Shown: positions 26,263 through 37,257, numbered from the stretch's first letter. The stretch is 64,000 nt of DNA from Tritrichomonas musculus (GCA_039105265.1 JAPFFF010000019.1:1086501-1150500); one strand, 5' to 3'. Program-made: numbers and translations. The notes: generated by a model not told the origin, from the sequence alone.

Positions 26263-28998
26263 TTAAATTGGTAAAGTTAATTTTCTTATAAATGTGTTTC
26301 CACAAATATATGATAAAGTTTTCATTAATCTATCTAAATATACATTATTTAAGCAATATAAAAATTGCTCAGAAAACTTTTTATTTGTTTTTCTGTCAGC
26401 AATTAGTTTTGAATGGGCGAATTCAACAAAAGATGGAGTATTAATTAGAAAAGAGACAGTAGATGTCAAGTAAAAAAAACTCAAAAGGACCATAGATCTG
26501 TCATATAGAAGCTTTCTAAAGATCATTGAAGGTTTTATAAAAAATCTGCATTTTTGAAAAGTTTCAATGTGACGGTGAATGGGAGTTATTTCACATAGGG
26601 AATGAACATATGATGTGAAAATTTCCCAACGTTGATTATCAAAGCAAATATCGCTAGTTCTAAATTTAGCGATATGAACCAAAATTATATCAGCGTAATA
26701 TAAAATATCATTTTTATTTCTAATAAAATAACGGTCAATAAGACTTTTGGATTGATCTAAACGTTGCTTCATTGCAGCATGATAAGCAAGTAGTGCAATA
26801 TAGCCTGACATAATCATATCTTGGTCACAAAACATTGATGATCCAAAGTATCTAATAAATTGATTATAAAGATCGAACGAATCAACTGTGAGGAACAGGT
26901 TTTCTAGTGGTATTTCAGTTGATAAAAAACTTTGAAGAAATTCTTTTAATTTGTTAACATCGAACAATTGCTGGTGCTGGACGTTATAACCGACACCAAT
27001 ATTTTTTATTGTATTTATCGCAGATGTGGCATTAAGATTTCGTATATTTTGATGTTGAGATGCACGATTGATATCAATATTTGGTAAGTTTGCTAATGTT
27101 TCCTCTAAATAATTCGATCGATGAATATATTTACTTCGACTTTCTTGATTCCAAATATCAACTTCGCTTTCTCTACGATCAGAGCTACTATAATTACTTG
27201 AAATCGTTTTGGAACTTTTGTCAATATTCATATCACTGGTACTCGTATGTATACTATCATCGTTATCAGTAAGACAAGAACTTGAATTTCTTGTATTTTT
27301 TGAGCCAATAAAAGAATCAACAGAATCAATCTGTGAATTAGAAACGCTCTCATAATTATTCATTCCATCAACCTGTTGCGATTTAAAGACATATTGATTC
27401 ACCTTATATATATTTATAATTTTTTCACGAACTTTTTGATCTGCTATTTGGTCAAAAAAATCTCCATAATTGAAGTAAAGGTTATGAGGAGAATTTTGGA
27501 GTTTTTTTCTTGTTCTATTAAATAAATCCTGGGCAAATTCTCTGCTTATCGAATGAACCGTTGCTACCTTTTGTAATTGTGATAATCCTTGGTATACACC
27601 AGAGTCAACGACATGGTGCTTGGCATTGTGCTTTTGTGAAAGAAGAAGCTTTGAGTGAAGGGAAATAATAAAAGTTGTAAATAGACGAGAAATACAATAA
27701 ACAATAATTATAATGGCAAAACAAACAATTGAAGGAGTAACGTATTGGCTACTGTACATTATTCGGCCAGATTGGTGTACACCATCAGATCTTATAGCTG
27801 CATAAAGAGTCCAGTTGAATTGTTCTGAAAATGGAATGATTGATTGAAATACATTGTATGTGTATGATGAATCATCAATATAACATTCAATTGTAAAATT
27901 GGCAATAGTTCGAAATTCATTTGATCGTGAAATACAGCTCCAGACCGGATCATCTATATCTTGGATAGTATCCGAAATTAAGAAATTGCTATCAAAAAGA
28001 GGTTCACCTCTACTACTTGTAAAGCTTATAAGGGAACCATCGGAAGACGTAATAACAAGTGACGAATTTGATGGAACTTGGATAGACCTTAAAAAATCTT
28101 GAATATATCGTAACCTTATATCAATTGAAATGACACAAATAAGTTTATCTTGATTCCAAACAGAAGAAACAGCAGAAAAAGTGGCCGCTGAACGAATTGT
28201 CGATTGTTCTGGCACAATCTCATAGTAAAGGTTTGTCCATTTTGTAGTATTGGAAGAAATAGCTGTTTTATACCAATAATGAGAAGTAGTATTATAATAA
28301 CCAGTTTTAACGCCACCTGAAAAAGGATATAAGTCATTTCTGCCTTCAGAATTAGTTTCCCATTCATAAAAGCTCCCATAATCTTCATTTTCGGAAGAAA
28401 CATAGCACCATTTACTATTAGAAGATGTATTGGCGACAACAGCTATTAAACCACCATTAGGAATACCAATTTTCCACCAATTAACGTGACCAAAACTTGA
28501 AAAATGTGCGTTATTGAGAATTGATGCGTAAAAATAAGCAGTTTCAATCGATGGTTGAGGAAGTTGACCCATTGAAATAAACGTACTTAGATATGTTACG
28601 AAAAATGTTGGTATGTCAAGAATATTTTGAACATTTCCATCAATTTGATCAAATATTGAGGCAAAAATTTCATTTTCTATTTTATCTGCATCACTTTTAA
28701 AAGATATTCGTAATAAAATTAAAAATACAATTGTCAAAATTATTAGAAATGCAAATTCTATACAGGAAATAGCATTCCTAATTTGAGTACTTCGATGTAT
28801 AATAAAATAGTGAGTAATTCTTCCAGCATTTCTTTGCGAATCGAATTTGTTATATAAATTATTTTGTGATCGTATTGCTCGTTCAATCTCTACTTCGGGC
28901 TGCGATATCAAGTTTTTTTTAACAAAGGGCATGGAGAGTTGATCACCATTCAACATTTCATGGAAAAGATAGTTCGTTATTTTGGAATACTTAACCAT
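26263..28998 (-). CDS. Cache-type transmembrane receptor, PDE-like tail
   Basis: 911 aa. A cytosolic N-terminus (1-75), a first membrane segment (about 77-97, IEFAFLIILTIVFLILL), an extracellular sensor of about 330 residues with Cache-like features (WNQDKLICVISIDI, SNSSLVITSSDGSLI), a second membrane segment (about 425-448, SIVCFAIIIIVYCI), a disordered Ser/Asn linker (about 530-650) and a helical C-terminal domain (about 680-911). The C-terminal domain weakly resembles cyclic-nucleotide phosphodiesterases (FSEQFLYCLNNVYLDRL) but I see none of the metal-binding HD/HNxxH motifs. A membrane receptor with an inactive or very diverged signalling domain is likely. Host gene; nothing in its leader identifies a promoter. 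Confidence 0.6.
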   Translation of the reverse strand: MVKYSKITNYLFHEMLNGDQLSMPFVKKNLISQPEVEIERAIRSQNNLYNKFDSQRNAGRITHYFIIHRSTQIRNAISCIEFAFLIILTIVFLILLRISFKSDADKIENEIFASIFDQIDGNVQNILDIPTFFVTYLSTFISMGQLPQPSIETAYFYASILNNAHFSSFGHVNWWKIGIPNGGLIAVVANTSSNSKWCYVSSENEDYGSFYEWETNSEGRNDLYPFSGGVKTGYYNTTSHYWYKTAISSNTTKWTNLYYEIVPEQSTIRSAATFSAVSSVWNQDKLICVISIDIRLRYIQDFLRSIQVPSNSSLVITSSDGSLISFTSSRGEPLFDSNFLISDTIQDIDDPVWSCISRSNEFRTIANFTIECYIDDSSYTYNVFQSIIPFSEQFNWTLYAAIRSDGVHQSGRIMYSSQYVTPSIVCFAIIIIVYCISRLFTTFIISLHSKLLLSQKHNAKHHVVDSGVYQGLSQLQKVATVHSISREFAQDLFNRTRKKLQNSPHNLYFNYGDFFDQIADQKVREKIINIYKVNQYVFKSQQVDGMNNYESVSNSQIDSVDSFIGSKNTRNSSSCLTDNDDSIHTSTSDMNIDKSSKTISSNYSSSDRRESEVDIWNQESRSKYIHRSNYLEETLANLPNIDINRASQHQNIRNLNATSAINTIKNIGVGYNVQHQQLFDVNKLKEFLQSFLSTEIPLENLFLTVDSFDLYNQFIRYFGSSMFCDQDMIMSGYIALLAYHAAMKQRLDQSKSLIDRYFIRNKNDILYYADIILVHIAKFRTSDICFDNQRWEIFTSYVHSLCEITPIHRHIETFQKCRFFIKPSMIFRKLLYDRSMVLLSFFYLTSTVSFLINTPSFVEFAHSKLIADRKTNKKFSEQFLYCLNNVYLDRLMKTLSYICGNTFIRKLTLPI

Positions 28999-30452
28999 TC
29001 TTTTTATTTTTTGTTAACTGCTAAATATCTTTATTGATTGTCCAGAAAACGTTTTTTTGAAATCCTCAAAATTTTTTTTTTTATAAAATTTCTAGAAAAA
29101 AATTCTACATATATAATAATTATAAAAATATAAAAATATTATACATAAATAAATAAGAGTTAATGTAATATATTTTACAAATAATAAAATAATTGTATAT
29201 TTAGGTAAAAAATAATCTTTTCAATTTTTACTCATTGCATTGAAATTTTCAAAGAAAAATTTTGAGGTTTTGAAATATATTTTTTTTAATAAATAAACCA
29301 ATACATATCAATTATTATTCATATTTATATTATAAATTAATATAATAAAATATTTTAACTATTGTTTTTCTTTTTTATTTTATTCTTATTCCAATATCAA
29401 TGCTTTTAAAAAAATAATATTTTCTTAAGATTCGTTATAATTTGAAAAAACAATTTCTAAAATTACAACCGACTTCTAAGATTTCGCGTTCATCAAGTGG
29501 TTTAATCGCATTATTCAACGTTGGATAATGGTAAAGAAGTATTTCTCGTTCTCATACAGCTATTTCGATTGTTTCCTACATTTTAATATAACTGCATATC
29601 TAGAAATTTTTCTCCAAAGCAGATAAAAAGCATTATATTATTACGAATTATGGTCATTGATTTAATGAATTCAGCTTTAAACTTACAACATTTCAATTAT
29701 TAATAATAATATTAGAATTCTTACACACGCAAATGCATATGAAACAAACAAATGCATATACTTGATGTACGCACATTGCTGTTCATTATCGTATTATCAA
29801 CTTTAATCTCATAGCTTTTCTTATAGCTAGTCCAATTATTGGGTAAAGTATTTTTTATTTCAGAAAAAGTGAATAAAAGTTTAACTTTTTATAATGTTTA
29901 CATTTTTTTTTTTTTTTTTTTTTTTGATAGATTTTTGATCGTTTCGGGTAAAGTATTTTTAGTAATAAAACTTATACTTAAGGTCGCAGATTCGATTCCC
30001 ATCCTCCCGCCAAAAATTATTTCAAAAAGTAGATTCTTTAATAATTTTTTAAAAATCACTTATTTCCAAAAAAATCATCAAATACTTCGATTAGAGTTGT
30101 AATCCATTTTTTTAAAGAATTGACAAATAGCAATATTATTTTTTTTCATGTTAAATTACTTTGGTATCATAATCGTAACAATATTGATAATTGAATTTCT
30201 TAATTTGCAAAAATTAATATCGAATTCAACAAAAAAGAATCATTGTACTATTTTTTATTGAGTATAACTAAAACCAATATACAATGGTTTTTTTTTGGGT
30301 AATTATCATCAAAAGTACAATTTCTATAAAAAAGATATTAAATGCATAAAAGTTTACTGACATAACTAAGCAAAAATTAAATGAAAAATAAACACTTAAA
30401 TAAAATATTTTTATCAATTAAAAAAAACAATATTCTTTCACTCTATAACTAG
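28999..30452. other. AT-rich intergenic stretch with tRNA-like relic
   Basis: No gene is supported. GGGTAAAGTATTTTT occurs at 29,841-29,855 and at 29,946-29,960. From 29,946 to about 30,010 the sequence ends in GATTCGATTCCC, a good B-box, and contains ACTTATACT, like the anticodon arm of tRNA-Ile(UAU), but the acceptor and T stems do not pair, so it is at most a dead tRNA or tRNA-derived insert. Confidence 0.4.
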
Positions 30453-31796
30453 TTAATTGGAATATGGACCAACAATATCAGAAAGACCAATACCAAATGC
30501 AATTAAAGGATCAATTACTGGGAGGCATTCAATTTCAAAACAATGAGGGTCCATTTTTCTCACAATAAAAGTAGAATGACCGTTTGAATTTTGTAAAACA
30601 ATATTTCTGCTTGATTTAATTGGCGAGTGATGATAATTACCGTTGAAATTGAGGTAATATTTGTCAGTTAGAGGATCATATTTTGGTGTTTTTGGTGTCC
30701 AATTGACTCTTGCATCATTAAGAGGGAAGGATACACTAATAGAAAGCTCATCTGGTTTTCCTGAATTGACATACTGCAATTTGAATTTAGTATCATTCGC
30801 TCGAATCATATTGAATCCATCTGGATATTGATGAATATGACCAATATGATCACATTTATCCCTTTTAACGTGAATATCATCACCTTCAACAATATAAATA
30901 TGATAATCTTTCTTCTTTGCTGAAAATTTAAGATTTTCATCAATATAAAAACGATAAATTGGGCATTTTAATCCACGATTCTCAATTTTAACTTGATAAA
31001 CAACAGAATCAAGACCTCCGTACATTTTTTCTAGATCAGGATTATCATGATCTTCTGCTTTTTGAGGAACATTATTGTTTTTACTCACATCATTCAAATC
31101 GTTCACATCATTTACACCGTTCGCATCGTTACCATCATTCACATCATTTGGGAGTTTATTTGATTCGTTAGATTCTTTTCTTTGCAATTCAACATAAACA
31201 TAAGCTTGCCCATTTGATTCGTCATATTTATCATCAGGAACATTGAATGAAGGATCAATTACATCTTGAATAAATTTAAGGCCTGTATTATAAATTTGAT
31301 CTGCTTTAAACATTTTAGCAATTTCACATATCTCTTTCATTTCATCGTTATGAACATCAGTTGGTAAATTTTGGCAAAGTTTTAAAAAATTTTCAATATT
31401 CCTATTTGTAAATTCATTACCAACAACAATAATCCGCGCATTATTGAGTTGTTGATTGTCATTTATAAGAGGATCTATTAATTCTTTGAATTTAAGAGAT
31501 GCGCTAGCTGTAGCAACTGGATCAACCATGAATATAGTGTCGTTATAAACAACAGGGAATGTTTGGTTTGGCAATGATTGAGTAATGATTGCTTCAGAAG
31601 ATTCCATTGATTGCATTGATTGCATTGATTGCGATTCGCCAGGATGAAGTTTTGATCCATATAATGAAAGTGATTGGATCGATGTATTTCTATTTAACTG
31701 CGGCTGTGCTTGAGATGAATAAATAGGTTGAGATGATTGATTTGTTATATTTGGAAGAGGAGGCAATTGCCTTTGTTGTTGCTGATTATACTGCAT
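30453..31796 (-). CDS. BTB-like/tubby-like protein
   Basis: 447 aa. A Gln/Ser-rich N-terminus (1-60, repeats of MQS) precedes a BTB/POZ-like helical domain (about 70-200, FPVVYNDTIFMVDP). An Asn/Asp-rich linker with DVND repeats (about 205-240) leads to a tubby-like beta-barrel domain (about 260-447). The end, CFEIECLPVIDPLIAFGIGL, fits the tubby C-terminal pattern in which an FxxxxxYPLSxxQAFAIxLS segment closes the barrel. Tubby domains bind membrane phosphoinositides, so a membrane-linked adaptor is inferred. A second tubby-like gene lies at 40,110-41,207. TCATTTT about 30 bp upstream is the only initiator-like motif. Confidence 0.6.
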   Translation of the reverse strand: MQYNQQQQRQLPPLPNITNQSSQPIYSSQAQPQLNRNTSIQSLSLYGSKLHPGESQSMQSMQSMESSEAIITQSLPNQTFPVVYNDTIFMVDPVATASASLKFKELIDPLINDNQQLNNARIIVVGNEFTNRNIENFLKLCQNLPTDVHNDEMKEICEIAKMFKADQIYNTGLKFIQDVIDPSFNVPDDKYDESNGQAYVYVELQRKESNESNKLPNDVNDGNDANGVNDVNDLNDVSKNNNVPQKAEDHDNPDLEKMYGGLDSVVYQVKIENRGLKCPIYRFYIDENLKFSAKKKDYHIYIVEGDDIHVKRDKCDHIGHIHQYPDGFNMIRANDTKFKLQYVNSGKPDELSISVSFPLNDARVNWTPKTPKYDPLTDKYYLNFNGNYHHSPIKSSRNIVLQNSNGHSTFIVRKMDPHCFEIECLPVIDPLIAFGIGLSDIVGPYSN

Positions 31797-32426
31797 GATC
31801 TGTTATTTTATTTAAAAAATGAAATGATGAATGATGATTCATTTATCTCATTTAATTCAATTGAAAGATATCTTTAAACTGAGTTCAAAAAACTTTACCT
31901 CCATTTCATATTTTAAATCATTTTATCTTTTTTATCATACAATTTAATTGCATCATTCTTCATTAATAATATATTAGATAATTATCATAATATTAATTAA
32001 ATTTTAAAAAATTAATTCATATTTAAAATATAAAGATATGAATATTTTAAATTGAGAGGGAGGTAATGTTTTTTGAACAAGGTTTAATTTTTTTATTCAA
32101 AAATTCAAAATTTTTAAATGAATGAAAAATGTAATAAAATCTATTGATATCAAAAATTTATAAAATCAAATAATAATTAAAGGACTTATATATTAATAAA
32201 AATGAGAGAATTTCATTGAATAAAAAATATTGAAAAAAATTTAATCAAAATAATCTATTCAAAAAGTTTGATTTTTAAATATAAATATCTTAGAAATTTA
32301 TTAAAATATTTATATATATCTCATAGATTTGTTAATTTAATTAAAAATTCATAATTATGATAATATTTACAAAAAGAAAAATTTTCCAAATTCCACGAAT
32401 TTAACAATTTAATTAAAATAAAAAAT
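31797..32426. other. Gene-free AT-rich stretch
   Basis: Only A/T-rich sequence; no gene, RNA or repeat is seen. Confidence 0.6.
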
Positions 32427-32505
32427 GGTTGCTGTGGGGTTCGAACCCACGCCCTCGCGGACCAGTGCCTTAAACTGGCGCCTTAGACCACTCGGCCAAA
32501 CAACC
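32427..32505 (-). tRNA. tRNA-Leu(AAG)
   Basis: 79 nt folds as a class II tRNA: 7-bp acceptor stem (GGTTGTT with AGCAACC), D arm GCC-GGC, anticodon stem CCAGT-ACTGG with loop TTAAGGC (anticodon AAG), a variable region TCCGCGAGGGC and T arm GTGGG-TTCGAAC-CCCAC. No intron. On the minus strand a run of five T residues follows directly, a Pol III terminator. The intact stems suggest a functional gene. Confidence 0.95.
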
Positions 32506-32866
32506 TTGATTAATTTCCAAAAATGGAATTATATTCAATAATTAATTAAAACGTTTCATTCTTTATATAATTAGTTTTGATTATATTAAAAACTGATATA
32601 ATATTTAATAATAATGAGAAAGGTTTTCTTAAAAGGTTTCTACTAATGTCATTATAATAATAATCTGTGAACAAAATTAATCAAAAAAAGGCCAAAATTT
32701 TAGAATTCTTTAAAAAGTATTTGGAACACATCCCTACAATTTTAATATATAACAGGAGAAAGTTTATTTTAAATAAGAATAAAATCATCAATCTTTTCTT
32801 AAAATTTTTTTCAAAAGAAAACATCCATACGTTTAGATAATAAAAACAGAAGTTGATTTAAAAAAC
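32506..32866. other. Gene-free stretch between tRNA and cyclin
   Basis: AT-rich; presumably holds the tRNA upstream region and the cyclin promoter, but no clear initiator is seen. Confidence 0.5.
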
Positions 32867-33868
32867 ATGAGCAAATTATCACATAAAGCCGATGAAAATC
32901 AACCACAGCCTACATTAAATGAAATAAGACCAAGGGCACGACTTCCACTTAGGACAATTTCTTCAAACAAATTGACACGTGTGCCAACTGGAAAAAAGGT
33001 AGTTACTACTACAGAAAGCGCGCCAATTTTACATCAAAACAGTTATCAACCATTAGAACCATTTCATCACGTTGAAGTTAAGATTGGAAAACCAAATGAT
33101 CAACTTGATGTTGTTGAATTTGAAAATATAATATATCGTACTTTAAGAGCAGAAGAAAATGCTCGGAAGGCTCTTAAATTTGAACAAAGAGAAATAACAA
33201 TGAAAGACAGAAATCTGATGGTTGATGCTCTATGCAGGTTTCATTACAAACTTGGCGTCATTACAAATACATTTTACCGTTTTCTTGGCATTTTTGATAG
33301 ATATCTATCAGTTGCGCAAGTTCCAGCTAGAAAATTAAAATTAATCGCATGTGCTAGCTTTTTAATTGCTTCAAAGATTGAAGATGTTTATCCTTCACAA
33401 TCTACAGATTTGATTCAGCTCAGTGAAAAATCTTTTACACAAGCTGAAATTTTTGCTGCAGAAGTTCAAATTATAAACGCAATATCTTTTGAAACAACAT
33501 TTGCAACACCATTGTTTTACCTTACACAATTTATGAGAATAGAAAACCAAACAAAAGAAACCCTTCTTGCAAGATATATTCTTGAAATTATGCAGAGTTG
33601 TGAACACTTTTACGGTGTCACTGCTGCGCTTCAAGCATCTGTGGCAGTGATGGTTACAAGGATTTTGAAAGGGAAGAAAGAAAAGTGGACCAAAGATCTT
33701 GCTGGTTATACGCAATTTACAGAAGAACAGCTTTATCCTTATGCGCTACATGTTCGTTCAATGCTTCTAGAAGAAGATCGAGAAGAAACCAAATTTATGA
33801 GAAGGAAGTATGGCTCTGATTTATTCCAAGGTGTTGCCCATGTTCACATACCAAGCAGTTTTAAGTAA
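32867..33868 (+). CDS. Mitotic-type cyclin with destruction box
   Basis: 333 aa. A D-box RLPLRTISSN at residues 25-34 marks it for APC/C-driven destruction. The cyclin N fold (about 90-210) follows, with MVDALCRFHYKLG, FYRFLGIFDRYLS and LKLIACASFLIASKIEDVYP in order, then a second cyclin fold with CEHFYGVTAALQASVAVM. It should bind and activate a CDK at mitosis. This resembles cyclin A/B type. Intronless, with no clear initiator in front of it. Confidence 0.9.
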   Translation: MSKLSHKADENQPQPTLNEIRPRARLPLRTISSNKLTRVPTGKKVVTTTESAPILHQNSYQPLEPFHHVEVKIGKPNDQLDVVEFENIIYRTLRAEENARKALKFEQREITMKDRNLMVDALCRFHYKLGVITNTFYRFLGIFDRYLSVAQVPARKLKLIACASFLIASKIEDVYPSQSTDLIQLSEKSFTQAEIFAAEVQIINAISFETTFATPLFYLTQFMRIENQTKETLLARYILEIMQSCEHFYGVTAALQASVAVMVTRILKGKKEKWTKDLAGYTQFTEEQLYPYALHVRSMLLEEDREETKFMRRKYGSDLFQGVAHVHIPSSFK

Positions 33869-34003
33869 ATATCAACCAATCATATAGATCATAGTTTTAT
33901 TTCTTTTTCAATATAACTGGCTTTGCTCTTTTTATTCTGAAATCAAAATATAAATATAAAATATTTGTAACCATATTCTTTCTAACTTTTTAAAAAAATA
34001 TTA

Positions 34004-34654
34004 ATGAATTTTGATGATATTAATGATATTGATGTCGATGCAGAATGTGAAAAAATCTTGTCATTATCTCCAGATTCATATAGTAAAGTACAATATTGGG
34101 ATCAAAGATATATTATTGATTCTCAAAATCACCGGAAATTTGAGTGGTATCACCCGTGGTCATATTTTGTTCCAAAATTATCTAGCTATTTAAAATGCCA
34201 TGGAAATGTATTAAATGTAGGATCAGGAAATTCAACATTATCTGCTGATCTACTCAATTTTGGTGCTGAAAAAGTTTTTAGTATTGATATATCGAGTGTT
34301 GCTATAAATTATATGAAAGAAGAATATAAAGATAATAAAAATCTTGAATGGTTTGTTGGTGATTGTCGAAATTTAAACTTTTCAGATAATTTTTTTGACT
34401 TTGTAATTGACAAGGGAACATATGACGCCATCATCTGTTCTTTAGATGGAACAAAAAGTGTTAAATCAATGTTTAAAGAAATTTCTAGAACGCTCAAACA
34501 TGGTTCACAATTTATTGAAATTGCAACAAGTGATCAAGAAAGCATCATTAAATATTTATCAAAACCTTATTTAAATTGGAATATAATTCGTGTATTAACA
34601 TTTAATGACACTGCAAACACAATTTTCATATATATAATGGAAAAACATAAATAA
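34004..34654 (+). CDS. METTL13/EEF1AKMT4-like methyltransferase
   Basis: 216 aa class I SAM methyltransferase. YWDQRY (31-36) and FEWYHPWSYF (47-56) are the N-terminal family motifs; VLNVGSGNSTLS is motif I; FSIDISSVAI carries the acidic ribose-binding position; and DFVIDKGTYDAII is the conserved DKGTLD segment. Relatives methylate lysine in translation elongation factor eEF1A, so this may too. Intronless and complete, 136 bp after the cyclin gene and on the same strand. Confidence 0.85.
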   Translation: MNFDDINDIDVDAECEKILSLSPDSYSKVQYWDQRYIIDSQNHRKFEWYHPWSYFVPKLSSYLKCHGNVLNVGSGNSTLSADLLNFGAEKVFSIDISSVAINYMKEEYKDNKNLEWFVGDCRNLNFSDNFFDFVIDKGTYDAIICSLDGTKSVKSMFKEISRTLKHGSQFIEIATSDQESIIKYLSKPYLNWNIIRVLTFNDTANTIFIYIMEKHK

Positions 34655-34966
34655 TTTATTTCTTTATAGGACAATCATCATACTTAATTCAATGTTTTTA
34701 TAAACTTATATTAATGTTATTTTATTAACTACCTTGTTATCTTGAAAACGCATGACTTTTATAATATATTAAATGAATGTATAAATTTAGAATTTTCTAA
34801 GCTGCATAATATGAAATATATTATCTTTCGTTAAATCAGTGTAGGGTATTTCCATGTAAAAACAAAAAATTTAAATATCTCATTTATTTTAATTTTCTGA
34901 GATGTTTATGAAATTATTGTATAGAACTATTTTTAATTTAAATTTTTTTTTAAACCTCTTTATAAA
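34655..34966. other. Gene-free intergenic stretch
   Basis: AT-rich, no visible gene; must hold the start region of the CK1 gene. Confidence 0.5.
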
Positions 34967-36130
34967 ATGTCTCTCATAGATAAAACAATTGGCGGCCATT
35001 ACAGAATATCTGAATTAATCGGAAAAGGAGGCTTTGGAAAAACTTATAGAGGAATTGATATTACCACACTAGATGAAGTTGCTGTTAAAGCAGAACCAAT
35101 TAATTCAAAAGCACCACAGCTAGCCAATGAATACAAGCTATATAAAATTTTAGCAGGTGGATCAGGCATTCCTTGCGTTAACTATTATGGTTCTGCAGGA
35201 CCCAACCATTATATGGTTATGGACTTACTAGGGAAGTCAATTGAGGATCTATTTTTTTGGTGCAATCGTGAATTTTCTGTTAAAACCGTTTTGATGCTTG
35301 CGGATCAAATGATTTCTTGTATTGAGTGGATACATCGCAAAAACTTCATTCATCGCGATATTAAGCCTGATAATTTCATGATAGGTGTGAATAACAAATC
35401 TAATTTAGTTTATTTAATAGATTATGGACTTATGAAACATTATCGTGATCCTAGGACTTTAAAACATATTCAATATGCAGAAGGCGTGAACATTGCTGGC
35501 ACCGCACGATATGCATCAATTCATGCATTATCTGCAATTGAGCAATCAAGACGAGATGATCTCGAAGGCCTTGGATACGTTTTAGCATATTTATTACGAG
35601 GAAGTTTGCCATGGATGTCTGTTGATGGGATAGATCAGCAAGCAAAATTTAGACATATGCTAGAAATGAAGAAACAACTAACACCGGATGAACTATTTTC
35701 AGGTTTTCCTCATCAATTTGTTGACTATATGAATACAGTTCGTAAATTAAAATTTGATGAAAACCCAGATTATGCATATTTACGAAGTCTTTTTAGAGAG
35801 GCTTTGATACAGGGAGGCTTTGTGTATGATTACGTTTATGATTGGAGTGATACTTTTTCAACATTTTCTGTATTTAAAACGGAAGAAAGTGATCCTAATA
35901 TTAAACGATCTCCTATTAAAAAAGGAATTAATTCATTTTCATCAACAGATTTTATATCTCTAGACTCGTTGGATTCACGCTCAACGAGAAATAGTCATAT
36001 TAAGAGATCGAAAAGAAATTTATCAGCTAATAAAGCACATAGGCTAGAAAACACAAGGCCAACACCTAAGTTTTCTAATTTACCCAGAACTAAAAAAATT
36101 TCTGATGTTCGTAGGAAACCTTTGTATTAA
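34967..36130 (+). CDS. Casein kinase 1 family protein kinase
   Basis: 387 aa. Glycine loop GKGGFGKTY (19-27), catalytic lysine AVKAE (Lys41), HRDIKPDNFMIG (from 129), IDYGLMKHY (151-159, DYG where most kinases have DFG), and the CK1-typical TARYASIHA at the activation segment in place of APE, then RRDDLEGLGYVLAYLLRGSLPW. Catalytic residues are all visible. The C-terminal tail (about 305-387) is Ser/Arg/Lys-rich and likely regulates localisation or activity. The Tyr in DYG is a conservative change; activity is expected. Confidence 0.93.
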   Translation: MSLIDKTIGGHYRISELIGKGGFGKTYRGIDITTLDEVAVKAEPINSKAPQLANEYKLYKILAGGSGIPCVNYYGSAGPNHYMVMDLLGKSIEDLFFWCNREFSVKTVLMLADQMISCIEWIHRKNFIHRDIKPDNFMIGVNNKSNLVYLIDYGLMKHYRDPRTLKHIQYAEGVNIAGTARYASIHALSAIEQSRRDDLEGLGYVLAYLLRGSLPWMSVDGIDQQAKFRHMLEMKKQLTPDELFSGFPHQFVDYMNTVRKLKFDENPDYAYLRSLFREALIQGGFVYDYVYDWSDTFSTFSVFKTEESDPNIKRSPIKKGINSFSSTDFISLDSLDSRSTRNSHIKRSKRNLSANKAHRLENTRPTPKFSNLPRTKKISDVRRKPLY

Positions 36131-36275
36131 TAAATATAAATTTTCATGTTACTTATTATTAATTGGAAACATGCTTTTTTGTGCATATTGTGATAATTAT
36201 AATTATATTATGCAAATGTAAATTTACCACTTTTCAAATAAATTTTTTGACTGAAAATAAGACATACCAGATGTA
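36131..36275. other. Short gene-free stretch
   Basis: AT-rich sequence after the CK1 gene, ending with the TA that flanks the inserted element. Confidence 0.5.
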
Positions 36276-37257
36276 TTAAGGTACGATTCTCATACGTTAA
36301 ATATTGAGAAAGAGAACGTTAAAATTTTGTGAAAGTGCACTTCTCAGAAAAAGTTTATGTTTGAATGAGTGTCAGATTTAAAATTCTGAGCTTTATTTTT
36401 TATATTAAATTTTTCAAATGTAAACTGTTTTCAATCTGACGGGAACATAACTTTTTGTGTTATATATCAACTTTTTGAAAAGAAAGCTAAAATTTTAAAA
36501 ATTGAATAATTTAAGATCCAAAAGCAAATATATACATTTAGATCCAATGACCCAAATTCATCGTCAAAAAAGGATGAACCAGCAATTTTATTAGTCCAAA
36601 GATCCAATAAATCTCGAATGTTGTTTCCAAGCTAATTATAAAGTTTATTTTCAAATTAGCATCTCAGGAATTTGTAAAATATGCATACCAAATAAAATAT
36701 TCTTGTTATTGTTAGCAATATTTATGCAACGCGCGATATCAAAATTCTTATTATAACCTAATAATATGCATTTTTTCCAAAAAAGAATGTAATCAAAAAA
36801 AGTGGTGCATCAAAAAAAGATACGAGAAATTTCATAAATATTTTTTATTTTTTTACAGTTATATACATTAATAATGTTAATAGATCTTCACAAAAAAAGT
36901 TTTAAATTTAGTTATTTACACATTATAAATATTTTGTAGCATATGTGTATGGAGAACTAATGAAATAATCTCATAAATTTGTTAATTCTATCAATATAAT
37001 TAAAATTTTAAAAAACTCGTTTTTTTCGATCTGACAGGAACAAAATGAATACTTTACGACATTTGTAAAAACATTTATGAATAGAATTATTTTTTAAATA
37101 ACGTGTTTTTTATTCAATTCCATTCAATTTTTGTTCATGTCAGATTGGAAACAGTTTATAATTTTTTAAAAAATATTTTTTATATAACATGTCTTTTCTT
37201 TTTCTTAAAGTGTCAAAAAGTTTTGCAGTTACTAAACGTATGAGAATTGTACCTTAA
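36276..37257. mobile_element. 982-bp inverted-repeat element flanked by TA
   Basis: Left end starts TTAAGGTACGATTCTCATAC (36,276) and the right end (37,235-37,257) is its reverse complement with one mismatch over 23 bp. A second inverted pair inside, AAACTGTTTTCAATCTGAC at about 36,423 and its partner near 37,140, extends the inverted repeat to about 100-170 bp with indels. TA lies directly outside both ends (36,274-36,275 and 37,258-37,259), as for Tc1/mariner MITEs. No transposase. It occupies most of the space between the CK1 gene and the next gene. Confidence 0.8.

Noticed and set aside
29841-29960. Repeated GGGTAAAGTATTTTT as a retroposon target duplication.
   Set aside because: The second copy is part of the tRNA-like stretch and 15 bp is too short in AT-rich DNA to be convincing.
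29839-30102. An 87-codon open frame.
   Set aside because: Low complexity and T-rich; overlaps the tRNA-like relic; no homology or initiator.
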